Assembly: GCF_000220395.1 (NCBI RefSeq)
Contig: NW_004086455.1
Coordinates: forward strand, 50,866 to 114,865
Direction of reading: 5' to 3'
Length of the DNA: 64,000 nt
Origin: Ichthyophthirius multifiliis
Lineage: Eukaryota; Ciliophora; Oligohymenophorea; Hymenostomatida
Shown: positions 11,257-23,342 of the stretch, in pieces
Layout: every line of letters starts with the position of its first letter
How positions within the stretch are numbered: the first letter of the stretch is position 1
Position numbers and translations under genes: made by a program
Notes under the pieces: generated by a model
Databases searched by the model: none
Told to the model about the DNA's origin: nothing
Seen by the model: the letters and a program-made list of their open reading frames with translations, nothing else

Positions 11257-11949
11257 TCATTCATCATCACTATCGGAAATATCTAATAGATAATCTCTTT
11301 TTTTCATTACTCTATAAAATTCATTAAAGTTTAAGCAGCCATCACCATCTTTATCAGCTTCTTCAAATAGTTCATAAAGTTCATTATCTTTTATATCCTC
11401 TCCTATAAAAAATAAAAAAATAACAAAATTTTTTAAATTAGCATAAATTAATTTAATTTACCTATTTCTACTGCAATATTTTTTAAATTTTAGAATGTTA
11501 TTTTTCCTTATTTTTATTAATCAAATAAATTAAAAATTCTTTCAATTTCTTATTTAGAATTTTTTTAAGCCTTTTAAAAAAATACATTTTTTTTTTAATA
11601 ATATTAATTATTGTATAAAAGTTTATTTTTAAAAATTTACTAATCTAGGAGCCATTATAATTAAAAATTCATCAAAATTGATAGTTTCATTTATATTTTT
11701 ATGTAATTATTAAAAAATTTAATTAATTTAATCTTTATTTACATCAATCCCAAAAGCTCTCATAATTGATTTTAATTCTCTTCTATTAATTTTGTTTGTC
11801 TATTATTAATCAAATAATTCAAAAGCTTATTGTAATTCTTCTTATGTTTCTTAATCTAATTATATTTATGGCTTATTTTTTTATAATAATTATTGCTGCT
11901 TTTGATTGCCTGAATTTTTACCATTTTTAAAGTATTAATTTTAATTCAT
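11257..11949 (-). CDS. Centrin-family EF-hand protein
   Basis: Translation with introns at 11571-11640 (70 bases) and 11403-11461 (59 bases) gives exactly 188 codons from ATG 11947-11949 to TGA 11257-11259. The body has the centrin layout: a 45-residue Lys/Gln-rich head, then EEL..AFELFD, INRRELKSIMRAFGID, INFDEFLIIMAPRL, IERIFNLFD..GKITF and a final hand. Only the fourth loop is canonical (DKDGDGCLNFNE); the first and third loops have lost Asp/Gly ligands (DQQQTNKINRRE, DQQKQGKITFQN). Centrins are Ca-binding proteins of basal bodies and contractile fibres. This one would bind about one Ca per molecule (inference), suggesting a structural or Sfi1-scaffold role. The closest alternative is a calmodulin-like protein, but the spacing and acidic C-terminus favour centrin. 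Confidence 0.83.
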
Positions 11950-12079
11950 TATATATTAATTTAAAAATGCAAATAATAAATATATTTAAAAAAAAAATAT
12001 ATTTAAATTTTTTTAAAATAATACAATTTAAAAAGAAATAAAATAAAGATATATTATTATGTATTTAGAATGTATTTTT

Positions 12080-15000
12080 TCATTCAGATATTTATAAAAT
12101 ATCCATTTTCTAAAGAACTAAATCTAAATAATAAGATTTTTTAATGAATTTTTCCATTCTTTCTCCATGTCTTTATGAATAGGAAATCAAGATTTCCAAC
12201 ATATTTATAAATTCTTATTAAGGAGTACAATTGTTAATTTTATCGTCTTTATTATTTTCTTTCTTTTATTTTTCTTACTTTTTGAAATTTTTACTTAGAC
12301 CCTCAAATTAATCAATATGTGTATTCATAATAACATAGTTAAGTACTTTTTAAGCAACTTTAGAATACTTTTAAATAGTGTTCATATCCCTTATATAGTA
12401 AAGTAACTTATTGAAATCTAATTACATAAAATTGAGGATTAAATTTTATATTTCTTCATCATTTATATTATTTTCATTTATTTAAAATTACATATCGGAT
12501 ACTGTATATATAATTTCATTCTAAAAATTTTATCTGTTAAATAATAATTCAAGTGATTAATGAAATTTACTAACAAAGTTATATTAGAAAGCAACTCTTG
12601 CTGCATTTAAATAGTCTTAATTTCTCAAATGTTATTAATAATTATCTTATTATATTAATACTTCATGTTCTTACTCTTTTTTTTTTTATTCTTCTTCTTT
12701 TGTTATATCTTGCCAAAAAAATAGATTAGAATCATTTCCTCCTGTTATCATATATTATTTACCTTTTTTAATTTTATTTTTTAATCAAAATATATAATTT
12801 TTTTTTTACCAAATCTATCATAATCACTAATATCTAAAGCCCATATTTTTCCTTAGTGCTTATCTATAGTATTAAGACAAGCTCCTTTCTTAGCATTCCA
12901 AATCTTAATAAGTCCATCAGCTCCCGTAGAAATTATTTAAAGACCAAAAGAAATCCATTTACATTTAAGGACTGTACCTTAATGGCCTTCCAAAGTACTA
13001 ACACATTCTCCATTTTCTAGATTCCAGATTTTAATTGTCGAATCTCCACTTGAAGAACACAATAATTTTTCTACAGGTGAAAAGCAAAGATCCCAAACAC
13101 CTTTTTTATGTCCTTTTAAAACTATTTTACATTATAGCTTTTCTGCATCCCAAATTTTTATCTGTTTATCTTAAGAAGATGAAGCTATTAATTTTTCATT
13201 AGGTGAAAAAACAGTAACATTAATTCCTTTTTAATGACCCAATATTGTCCTCAGTGAAGATGTTACATTTTCTGCTTCTTATTCAGGTTTTGATTTTTTA
13301 AAAAATTTCTTCATATCCCATATTTTTATATTTTTATCTTCTGAGCCTGTTACAAAGCTATTTCCTGTTTTCGGACTTATGTTTATGCTTGTTATTGGTT
13401 CTACATGACCTATAAAATTAGCTAAATGTTTAAATATCCATCCATCTTAATTTTCTTCTTTTATCCATAGTTTTATTACTTTTTCCTTTCCACCGGATAT
13501 TATATATTATCCAAAGGTATCTAAACATAAAATAAAATCTTAATGGCCTTTTATGAAATGGGTTTTACCATCTTTTAATTCTATTGCTCTTTTATTTATT
13601 TTAATTTATTTTTATTTATTTTATTTTACTTTATTATATTTGAATTTGTAGATGAGATTATATAGTCTTTTTAGACATCGAAAAATTGTTAGTTTTTATT
13701 GCCTTTTTATTTCCCTATTTTGCTGAACTTTAAATCAGTTATTTCGTCATTAAAACCTACTATTATATCATTTTCTTATAATTTAGGACCTTCTAAATAG
13801 TTATAAAATACAATATTTTATTCACAAGTAACTGCACATATTTACTCTTTATTTTAAAGAACCCTAAATTAAGATAAAAATTAATTTTTTAAAAAATTAT
13901 AAAATATACATTAATTTAATAATTTAATGAGTTTTTAATTATGAAAAATCTTTAATTTAAACTTAATTAGAAGAAATATCAATTAATTTTAAACATCCTT
14001 CTTAATTTGCAATAGCCAAATATTATTAAAACTCAAATTTTTTCAGACTTTTTTTTTCGTTTTTATTCTGAAATAAACTGCAGCTTCGATTTCATCATCT
14101 ACTTATATTTCTGATTATTTTTAAATATTATTATAATCCCAAATGTATATTTTCCCGTCAGAGCTTATAGTTATTAAGTTTGTTCCATTTTCAGTAAAAA
14201 TTATTTAAGTTATTTAGTTTTCATGGGCAATTATAGATTTTAGTACTGTAGAAACTACCATATCATATATTCTTATTGCATAATCTTCTCCAACACTTAA
14301 CAAATGTAGTTTTTGACTCTGTGGATGGAAAACAAGTTTTGTTATAGAACCCTTATGCACCTTTTATTTAATTTAAATATCAAATAAAAATACTTTAAAT
14401 CATTATATGCTTTACTTTATATGAATGTGTTAATATTCCACGATTGACGTCATATATTTTAATAAAACCATCAACAAATCCTATAGCTAAAAATTAACCT
14501 GAATTATCAAAAGTCATATCTATAGCCCATTAATCACCAACCTTTATTTATTTATTTTTAATAAAAGATATATTTATATAAATATCTATTTTTACTTTCC
14601 AGTAATGAATAATTTATTTCGTTTCTAATGCTAAAAATCTTATTGTATTATTTCTTGTAAATGTCGCTATATATTTATATGATGGGTGTAATGCAAAATT
14701 ACATAATTCTTCTTCATGCTTTTAATTTTTTAATTTTTTTATTTGTCATTTAAATTATATTTTACATGTTCTATTTGGTTTGTTATTTTTCTTGTTTTTA
14801 TATCTGTTATCATTATTTTAAAATTGCATATAGATACTATAAATTCTTCGTTTTAAGATATTTGAATTCTTCCTCCTGTATATATGCTTGGTTATGTAAA
14901 AATGGGCTCCCAGTTTTTTATTAAATGGTGTTTATTTATTATTTATTTTTCATCTTCTTGTTCATTCTCTTATTCTACTTCTAGTTCTTCTTCTTCTTCA

Positions 15001-15305
15001 TGCTATTCTGAATTTTGAAAATCTTCATCATTTAAAGGTACTATTATTTCGGATTATTATTCTGTAGATTCTTATTCTTCTTCATGTAATTCTTTCTATA
15101 GTTATTCCTATAGTTTTTATTATAACTCCTCTTGTTATGAACTTTAATCGATTTCTTCTATTCTTTCGTCTTCTTATTAATTAAGTTTAACATGATTTTT
15201 AGGTTTTTTAGAAAAAAGAGATTTAAGTTTTAATTTTTTAAGGCGCTTTTTAAGAAGTAGGTATTATTTTTTTTTAATTACTTATTTTTATTAATTTCTT
15301 GCCAT
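12080..15305 (-). CDS. UTP13: UTP13/TBL3-type WD40 protein of the U3 snoRNP
   Basis: The gene opens at ATG 15303-15305 with a basic segment and an acidic Glu/Gln stretch. A WD40 series follows from about 14930 (NWEPIFTQPSIYTGGRIQIS) to 12720. Typical repeats are visible, for example GHKKGVWDLCFSPV ending SGDSTIKIWNL (13035-13135) and a last one ending TGGNDSNLFFWQD. The C-terminal 200 residues after EEEQKKKEQEHEVLI are helical, with LNAARVAFQ and an RHGERMEKFIKKSYYLDLVL end, matching the UTP13 domain that pairs with PWP2 and UTP12 in the UTP-B subcomplex of the small-subunit processome (nucleolus). Introns fit near 14715-14760 and 14540-14595. The stop is TGA 12080-12082. Small frame problems inside cannot be excluded; the identity is based on architecture and the C-terminal domain. 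Confidence 0.8.
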
Positions 15306-15438
15306 TTTTTTTAATAAATTTGATATTAAATAATTTTGACCAAAAAAAATAAACTAATTTTTTTTATTTATTTTTTTATAAAAAAAAAAAAATTAATTAA
15401 TATTTCAATTAAACAATTAAAAAATAAAAGATAGAAAA

Positions 15439-16456
15439 ATGTAAAGAAGAATAATTCCTATATTTTTGTAATTTAAATATCTAAAAAATATAAAAATCCC
15501 ATTTAAAAATTTCACAACTAACTAAAATTTTGAAAATTCTAATTTTTTCAAACTTTTAAATCAAGAAGTAGAAAAAAGTAAATAAAAAACGATTCCCGAA
15601 AATGAGCCCTCAATCCCTACAGAAGAACTCGAAAAATTAAAAAAAATGTAAAAGTAAATATAAGAAAATATAAATTTAGGTAATTTTGAAGAAGGAATGT
15701 AAACATGTATATCTTATATTGAAAAAGTTAAAAAGTATTACACAATAAATCATCCAGCAACATATTCAGCAATAAATAACTTAGCATTAATTTTTAAGAT
15801 AATTGGCGATTTAGAATCCGCTAAATAGTTATATGAAAAAGTACTTAATGGCTATACAGAGCTCTTTGGAAGAAACCATCCTTCAACAATTATTGTTTTA
15901 CAAAATTTGGCTAATTTATATAAATAAATGAAGCTTTATGACACTTCTTTAAAATACTTTGAAGAAGTTTTAGCTTACAAAGATTTATAAGAATAAGAAG
16001 ATAAAAATCAAGCGGAAATTGCTATATGTACTTCCCAAATGGCAGGTTATTTATTTTTATTTAATATTCAAATACAAAATAAGAAAAATTTAAGGTTGCT
16101 TAAGAGAATTGAAAAGATATGATGATGCAATTAAAATTCTGGAAAAATCTTTATAAACTTTAATTTAAAAATATGGTGAAAATAATCTTATTACAGCAAA
16201 TTGTTAAAATAATTTAGGACTAACTTATAAAAAAAGTGGAAAATTTAGTAAAGCTGAAGTTTTATATTTAAAATCTTTGAAAACAAGAGAGTTAATGCTA
16301 TCAAAAGATCATCCAGATATTATTGCTAGTAAACATAATTTAGCTGAACTTTATATGGAAACTGATGATAAAGAAAAAGCTGAAGAATTTTTGGTTGAAA
16401 CTATGGAAGCTATTAAAAGAGTTGAATAATCTTAATAATAATAAAGATCTAAATGA
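15439..16456 (+). CDS. Mitochondrial-type TPR protein (TTC19-like)
   Basis: One intron, 16046-16094 (49 bases), gives exactly 323 codons. The N-terminus MQRRIIPIFLQFKYLKNIKI is basic and hydrophobic without acids, as in a mitochondrial presequence. From about residue 90 on come kinesin-light-chain-type TPRs with A, L and Y at packing positions: HPATYSAINNLALIFKIIGD, ESAKQLYEKVL, HPSTIIVLQNLANLYKQMKL, NCQNNLGLTYKKSGKFSKAE and HPDIIASKHNLAELYMET. TTC19, a complex III maintenance factor, has this combination of presequence and KLC-like TPRs; other mitochondrial TPR proteins are possible, so no symbol is given. The gene is divergent from UTP13, with 133 bases between start codons. Confidence 0.75.
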
Positions 16457-16655
16457 TTTTATTTTTAATATTTTAATTTAATTTGTTTTCTCTTTTTCTT
16501 TCCTTTTTCACTTTTTTATTAAATTATATTGAAATTATTTATATTTTTGCAAGATTTTAATATGTATATAATTAGTTTTTAAAAAATAAAAAAAAAATAT
16601 AATATTTTTTTTATTTTAAAAAAAAATATTTTATTTTTAATATTTATTAATAGAT

Positions 16656-17507
16656 ATGATTACTAATAATAATGATATTTAATAATAAAAATCAATTTCA
16701 ATTAAACTTATTATTTTTGCTGTCATATTTTTTATGACATTATATGATTTCGCTTAAATTTTATTTACAAAAATTGCTGATATACTATCTATAAAAAAAT
16801 AAAATTGTACTTAAAATATAAAAGGCCCGAAATTTTGTTAAGGATATTGCTGTATTTGTCTTTAAAATTTAGTAAATAAAGTATATTCTGTATGTTAACA
16901 TACATATTGTAGTAAGAAAAAATTTATCAAATAAAATATTATATTATCTTTAAAATGAAAAGCTGAATGCTTTATAAATTATTGGATAGTTTCTAAATAT
17001 TAATAGCTTAATTGCCCAATATGTAGATAAAAAATATATAGAATATTTAAAGATAATGAAGAATCAGAATTAATTTAAAATATAAACAAAGAAAATACAT
17101 ATATTTTAAAATAATATAATGCCATGTTTTCTAAAAAAAAACATTCAGTATAAATAAAATACAATTTTATCTATATTTTTAATAAATAAAAAAAATATAT
17201 ATTAACAATAAAATAAATAAAGATAATAACAATTATTTTTGATACACCTTTTTTATTATAAAGAACATTAAATTTTATGAGAACAAGAGAAGGTCTTCTA
17301 TATATGTTAGGTTAAATATGTTCATCTTAATATTTTTTATTAAATATTTTATATATTGTTAGTCCTTTGGATTTATTACCTGAATGTATTTTAGGTATTT
17401 TAGGCTTATTTGATGATTTTATAGTTTTTAGTATTCTTTTAATTGTTTTAACAAATTTTTACTATCGTTATTTAATTAGATAGGATTAATAATTAATATA
17501 AATATGA
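16656..17507 (+). CDS. RNF170: RNF170-like RING E3 membrane protein with DUF1232
   Basis: Introns at 16912-16962 (51 bases) and 17148-17222 (75 bases) give exactly 242 codons. A hydrophobic helix at residues 15-45 is followed by a RING: CCICLQNL..CQHTYC..ECFINYW..LNCPICRQ. Near the C-terminus lies the DUF1232 hairpin VSPLDLLPECILGILGLFDD, then another membrane helix and a short basic tail. This order is that of RNF170, an ER membrane ubiquitin ligase acting on inositol-trisphosphate receptors in animals. The ciliate substrate is unknown. The RING cysteines and histidine are split by the first intron, which explains why the open frame breaks there. Confidence is high for the domain pair and moderate for orthology. 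Confidence 0.8.
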
Positions 17508-17596
17508 AAAAAAAAGAAAAAGCTTATTAATTTTCAAAAACATTATTAATTTATAAAATAAAATAATAATATTTATAATAAATATTAATTAAAAGT

Positions 17597-19595
17597 CAAA
17601 CTAATATACATTTATTTATAAAATTAAAAAAAATATCTAAATGTTATTTATTTTTATGAGAAAGTGCAGATCTAAGTGCTTTTTTCTACAATTCTATCGC
17701 TTATTTATTAAGTTAATAATAATTAAGTGCACAAATAGAATCTTATATTGAAAAAATTTCTCTTTAATCCATAGCGAATTCAATTATAAATATTAAAAAC
17801 TTAAAATTTAATATATTTTTATTTTTATTTAAATTTTCATAATTTTATAAAAGAATATAAGATTATAACCATTATTAAGCCTCCTATATTGCTTTTTATA
17901 TATCAACTTCATAAAAACAAATATTAAATGGAATTTTAGATTATTATTATTGATATTTTAATTTAGTTCTTTCAATTAAATAACAGACATTATATCTGTT
18001 TTAAGAATCGAAATTTGAAAGAAAGTTAACTAATATATTTTGAATTTTGTCAAGAAAATTAAATAGATCTTAATATTAAGGATTTTCATCTGAAAAAGAG
18101 AAAAAAGAATTAATGAAAATTATAAAATCATCTACGTTTATTTCTTAATCAACAAACTTTAACAAAACTTAAGCCAAAATAAGACATTATTAGAAATCTT
18201 AATATATTAAAATTGATTAAAAATGACTATTTTATTAAATAATTAAAGCTAAACAAGTTACAATATCTTAATCTTTCAAAAGTTCATCCGAAAAAAAATA
18301 TTAACGAAAATTTTCGAATTTTTCAAGCAAAAAATTTTTATCACTTTCATCTAAAAGAGAATAGTTTTTTAGCATTTTATTTAATTATTTTTTTATAAGA
18401 AAATAATCTGTTTATGTAATTTGGAAATTTTCACTAATTTTTTTTAACTACGCATCTAAATATGATATATTATCTGTCAAAATAGATACAAAGAATTATA
18501 TGCATTATTTTAGTACAGTATCAGGTATTTCAAATGACAATTTTTTTCTTAATTTTAGAATACATTTATATATTATAAATCTTATTTAATCTATTCCTCC
18601 AATATCTTCTAATTAATTATTATTTCGAAAATAATTGTGCCATTTTATATTAAATTAACTATCAAAAATATTCAAAGTGTATTCATCAAAATTATTTCTT
18701 TTTAAAATATTCAAAAAAAATTATTTAATTTTTTCTTTTAAATTCGAATCACCCATTATTTTTTGTGATTTTTCCTTTATATCATAAATTGTAGATTTTA
18801 CGACTTTTTATATTCCTTAAATAAATTCTTAAATTGTTACGTTTGAAATATTTTCTATAAGTTTTTTAGTAGAATTGCTAGTTTCTACTAATTTGCTTAA
18901 TTTTTCATAAAGAATTTACTCATAGTTTATCAGATTTGAAATTGTTCGTTTTTAATTTTAATTTTTTATATTTTTTAAGCTTTAAATATTAAATATTAAC
19001 GAATTTTTTTATGATAAAATTTAAGAATTAGAAAATTCGCTTAAAAATATTTTTGTTAGAGTGGTATACTTTTCACTTTTTTTTAGAAAATCACTTTCTA
19101 AATATTCATATGTGCATTTTTTCTTCGGCTCTATACTTACTTATTTGTTTACTTCTATTAAAAGACTATTCAGAGTAGTTTATCGCTTAACAGATTTAAT
19201 ATTTTTTTATTTGATTTTTCTTCCTTTTCTTATATTTCATTTAATTTGCTAAATGTATTGGGTTTATTTTCCTTTTTATAATTATTTTTTATTTATTGAT
19301 CTAATTAATGGATCATTGTTTGTTTTTGAAATTAGGACCGAGATATTTAACGAGGAAATATTTTTTGTATATATATTGTTTAAGATTTTTAAGGCTTTTC
19401 TTTTTTAACTGAAATTCTTGATTATTGAACATCAGGAGAATAATATTAGGGTATAAGCACTTTTGTTTATTATTAAGTATTTTAAGGATTTTCTTTTAAA
19501 TATTACAAGTGAACTTAAAGCTTTTTATATTCCGATTTTTAATGCCTTTTTTAGGGAGAAGTTATACATTTTTCAGTTGATGAAAGCATAAACAT
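17597..19595 (-). CDS. Large helical protein of unknown function
   Basis: The ATG at 19593-19595 starts a basic Ser/Gln-rich head of about 130 residues. A long alpha-helical body follows (for example LEDIGGIDQIRFIIYKCILK, LDEKDK-type turns and FVSILTDNISYLDAQLKKI), and the C-terminus resembles a TPR-like pair (DSICALNYYQLNKQAIELQK). It ends at TGA 17597-17599. The 7-T run at 19202-19208 is one base short: on its two sides the frames SNKK and SVKRQTTLNS join when a base is added. Total length is not a multiple of three with that single fix, so a second shift or a small intron remains unfound. I do not recognise a family; HEAT-like or COP9/APC-type scaffolds are possible. Convergent with RNF170, with 90 bases between the stops. 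Confidence 0.65.
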
Positions 19596-20139
19596 TTTTA
19601 AGTTGTTAATTTTTCTTTTTTAATTAATTAATAATTTTATAATTATTTTTAAATATATTTTTATAATTTTAGAAAAAATAAAATAAAGCATTAAATATTA
19701 TTTAAAATAACGTAATTTATGTTTATAAAATTATATTTTTAATAATCAAATAATTATCAATTATTTCGTTATGAATTCTATTATAATTTATAATAATAAA
19801 ATAAATAAATAATCTTGAATAATAAAATAAATAATTAAATGATTAAATTAAAATATAATTTTTATATAATATCAATTCTAAATTTAATTAAATATAATTT
19901 AATATTTGTTTTATTAAATTAATTGAATTATTACATTTAGAAAATTTTGAAAGTTCTTAAAAGATAATGAAATTTATAATTGTTTTTTTAATATAAAAAT
20001 TAATAATTTCTGATTATTTATAATACAATTTTAAAAAAAAAGAAAATTTATATACCTATTTTAATTTTTTCATTTATTACATATAAAATATAATATAATT
20101 ATATAAGTAATAAATATCAGCAATTTTAGCAATATTTTA

Positions 20140-20202
<63 letters not shown>

Positions 20203-20379
20203 TTATTTTTAATAAATATTGATTTTTAAAATTAATATTTCATTAATAATTAATAGTTTATTTAACACACATATCTAATAAAAATTAATATTACGATGAG
20301 TTTAAATGTTTAAAATGAACTAATTATAATTTTATATATATCTAGTAATAATTAAAAAGTTTCTAATTGACTTAATTTT
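19596..20379. other. AT-rich region containing an (AT)n tract
   Basis: No gene is visible. Bases 20143-20199 are an uninterrupted (AT)n microsatellite of about 57 bases; the flanks are A/T-rich with short palindromes. Confidence 0.7.
20143..20199. repeat. (AT)n microsatellite
   Basis: Perfect alternating AT over about 57 bases, read directly. Such tracts are self-complementary and prone to length error in assembly. Confidence 0.9.
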
Positions 20380-22095
20380 CAGGAGTAGATTTAACTTCTA
20401 ATATTTCATTATTTTGAATATTAAAATTTTAGAATTTAAAGTTAGTTAGTATAAAAGTATGCTTTTGTTTTAATTATTTTATTATTTCTCAAGTAAATAA
20501 GCATAATATTTCTAAACATGCTTGAAAAAAACAAGCTTTGTAAAATTTTGATGCGTCTTTTTACTTATGTTTTTTATTATTCATAATTGAATTAAACTTA
20601 CATAATTTGTTTTTCCTTTATTTAAATATAAAGCAATCCAATCAGATTAAAACTCTTAAATTTTCGAAATTTAAATTTATTTTCTCTATTTTAATAATAA
20701 TTATACGTTTCGCGATTTATTATGAACAAATAAATATATATATTAATTATGTTGAATAAAATTATAACTTTTAATTATTTTACAAATATAAATTCTCAAA
20801 TATTTTACATATGAATGCAATCAATAAACCCAATAATCTTTTTACAAATATTATTTTTTATATATAATCACTAAATTTTTTCTCATAAAAAGCATTTGCT
20901 TACTTTTTATTAAATCCTAATTAAGGCTTAGTCTAAATTTTGTTTTGATAGCCAATAATAATCACTTATTTAATTAACTTTAAATAGTAAGCCTGAATTT
21001 ATTTTATACCATACATTTGATATAAATAAAATTTTAGCAGGATAATAATTTTTATTTTAATTTTACAAAAATTTATTCATACATTTTAAATAACTACTTT
21101 AGTTTGCTTAATTTTTACTAAGTCTAATATTGTAACATATTTACTTTATTTATATTAAAAGTAAATTGGAATGACATATCCAGTAATTTCGTTTACTCTT
21201 TCAACCATGTCGATAGTTATTCCATCTTTCGAATTCATTTTTTATTTTTTTTATTGAAATAGTTAGTTATTATTGAGGTTACTAAATAACTGAAATATCC
21301 AAAAATTTCAAAGCTTAATTCATTATCCGAACTTAAATACTGTTTGTGAAATCTATTATATAGAAATCTTTAATAAATTCATTTTTATTAGATTCTATTA
21401 CATTTAATTATTATTTCACAATTCACAATATTTCTATAATTTTAAATACTTTAATAAGATAAGTAACCCATTATAGAATAATGATGAACAAGGGTAAGCC
21501 TTACCAATGCTCTTGAAACAACAAAATATATTTCGTTAGGCCAATAATAGTGTGTAATGATATTTCTATTATAACCTTTAAAATAATAATCATCAAAACA
21601 ACATACAATAAGCACTTTTCTCTCTAATCCTTTTACATAATGAAAGTAGAAAATATGAAAATAATATTTTTCTTTTAATAATTTCTTCATCTGAGATTGG
21701 TAAATATAAAAGAATTTAATCTTATGATAACAAGTTTACCAATTGTCGAATTAGAAATATATGTGCTTTAATTGAAGGCACAAGCACTACAAAATTCGAT
21801 AAGGAAAAATAATTATTTTAAGCCCAATATTATCAATATTAAAATATTTTATAGCAAAAAATTATATGTATAAATTTCTAAATTTTTTATTTTTTAATAA
21901 TGTGCACTCTTTTATTTTCTTATCTCAAACATTTGTTGTAAGTAAGTGCAACAGTAATTTTTTATCGCTAAAATCTTTTGCATATTGCATATTGTAAATT
22001 GTTATATTTTTTCCAATTCCTGCTACAGAATCAACAATTATATTAAAATATTTGAAATTGTTTGCTATTTTTTAGTATTCTTTAGTTAATAGTAT
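20380..22095 (-). pseudogene. Degenerate superfamily 1 (UvrD/Rep-like) helicase
   Basis: Several helicase pieces occur in the right order but in different frames. First, an IIVDSVAGIGKNITIYN segment (22003-22045) is a damaged Walker A, with the catalytic GK-T/S changed to GKN. Then come TYNKCLRQENKR (motif Ia region), LEIYTYNFFAIKYF, FVVLVPSIKAHIFLI, and HYVKGLERKVLIVCCFDDYY (motif V-like, 21604-21664) with EIYFVVSRALVRLTLVHH (motif VI-like, SRAL in place of TRA). Domain 1B and motifs II-IV are missing; the spacing is far too short for an active enzyme of 700-900 residues. Further C-terminal pieces (YFQYKQSKYVTILDLV, LDQALIRFNKKQANAF) continue to about 20570 with many shifts. This is a decayed copy, perhaps of a repetitive or mobile family (inference). 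Confidence 0.7.
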
Positions 22096-22260
22096 TTAAA
22101 ATAATTATTTAAAAATTAATACTGTTTTTTATAATTTTTTAAAATTATTTATTATCACAACTTTTTTATGAAAAAATTTTACATTTTTTTAAGAATAATA
22201 TTTAAATATATAAATTATTAATAAAAAAAATAGAAAGATAAGACTTAATTTAATATATTA

Positions 22261-22408
22261 AATGTTTTAATGTTTTTTTCTATAATTATTTTTTAAATAC
22301 TCAAAAAAAAAAAAAAAAATGCAAACTACAAAAATTAATAACTTCAATTATTTTATTGTTAATTGAGTATTTAAACATTAATTACAGAAAAAAATAAAAA
22401 AACATAAT
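22261..22408. repeat. Palindromic element copy 1
   Basis: The left arm (22261-22302: ATGTTTTTTTC..AATTATTTTTTAAATACTC) is an imperfect inverted match of the right arm (22363-22408: GAGTATTTAAACATTAATTACAGAAAAAAA..AACAT). The loop includes AATAACTTCAATTATTTTATTG. The right-arm motif (ATTGAGT-TTTAAA-ATTAATTACAGAAAA) is shared with the element at 24911-25077, so the two are related copies rather than chance hairpins. Confidence 0.65.
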
Positions 22409-22509
22409 GAAAAAATAAATATTTATTTTTTAAGCTAATATTTTTTTTATATTAATAAACTTTTATGAGTTTTAAAATTGTGAATAAATATTTTTTTTAT
22501 TATATATCC

Positions 22510-23186
22510 TCAATTTTTTTTATACTCTTCTTATTTTTTAAACCTTTTCATTTATTCCATTAACTTATTTGCATCATTAAATGCATTTGCAGAAAAGTTT
22601 TTTAATTTAAAATTAAAATCTGTCAATTATTCTTTGTTTTCAAAATGTAAACTTTTTTAAAATAGTATTTATTATAGACCTATATATCTTTCTTTAAATT
22701 CAGTTTATAAAACTATTTTTATAAATACTTAAATTTAATTTAATGTTTATTCTAATAATTATTTTTATTATTTAATGCTTTCTTCTTCTTTTTATAAATT
22801 TTTTATTCTTAACATGCTTTTATGTCTTAAAATAGCTTCCTAGATTTAAGTTATTTTTGCAATTATTTTCTTTAATTCTAAAAAAGCATTACGTTATTTT
22901 TTTATTAATTCATATTCTTCACCATAATATATATTTTCATTATTTCCATTTATATATTCTTTCAAATTCTCTATATTATCTGGATAACTTTTTTATTTTT
23001 TAAAATCTATATATTAAATAAATTTTATCTATTATTTTTTTACACTGTTTGCATTTATTCAGGTATTCTTTCTCCTCCAGTTGGGACTATAATAAAATCT
23101 TCTTTTTTGAAATATTCCTTAGAAAAATCTTCTACAAACAATGGTTACTATTAATAATTAGTATTTATATTATATTTTTAATCCAT
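22510..23186 (-). CDS. Coiled-coil protein, 225 residues
   Basis: ATG 23184-23186 begins MDQKYNINTNYQQQPLFVED; a short globular head contains FIIVPTGGERIPEQ. From about residue 75 on the chain is a continuous Gln/Lys/Glu-rich coiled coil (KKIIAKITQIQEAILRHKSM, EEESIKQQKQLLEQ) up to TGA 22510-22512. The A-run at 22989-22994 is one base short; adding it gives exactly 226 codons and joins the two halves (..ILKNKK / SYPDNIENL). I do not recognise the family. Prefoldin-like or ciliary coiled-coil proteins are possible but unproven. Confidence 0.65.
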
Positions 23187-23342
23187 ATTTAATAAATAAT
23201 CGAATTTTTAATTTAAATAATTGAAAATTTAAATTTAAAATATATTTTATTAACAAAAATAAATATATAAAAGTAAATATTTATATTTTATATAAGATAT
23301 TTATATCTTTTATTTTATTAAAATGATTTTAATTTTTTAATT

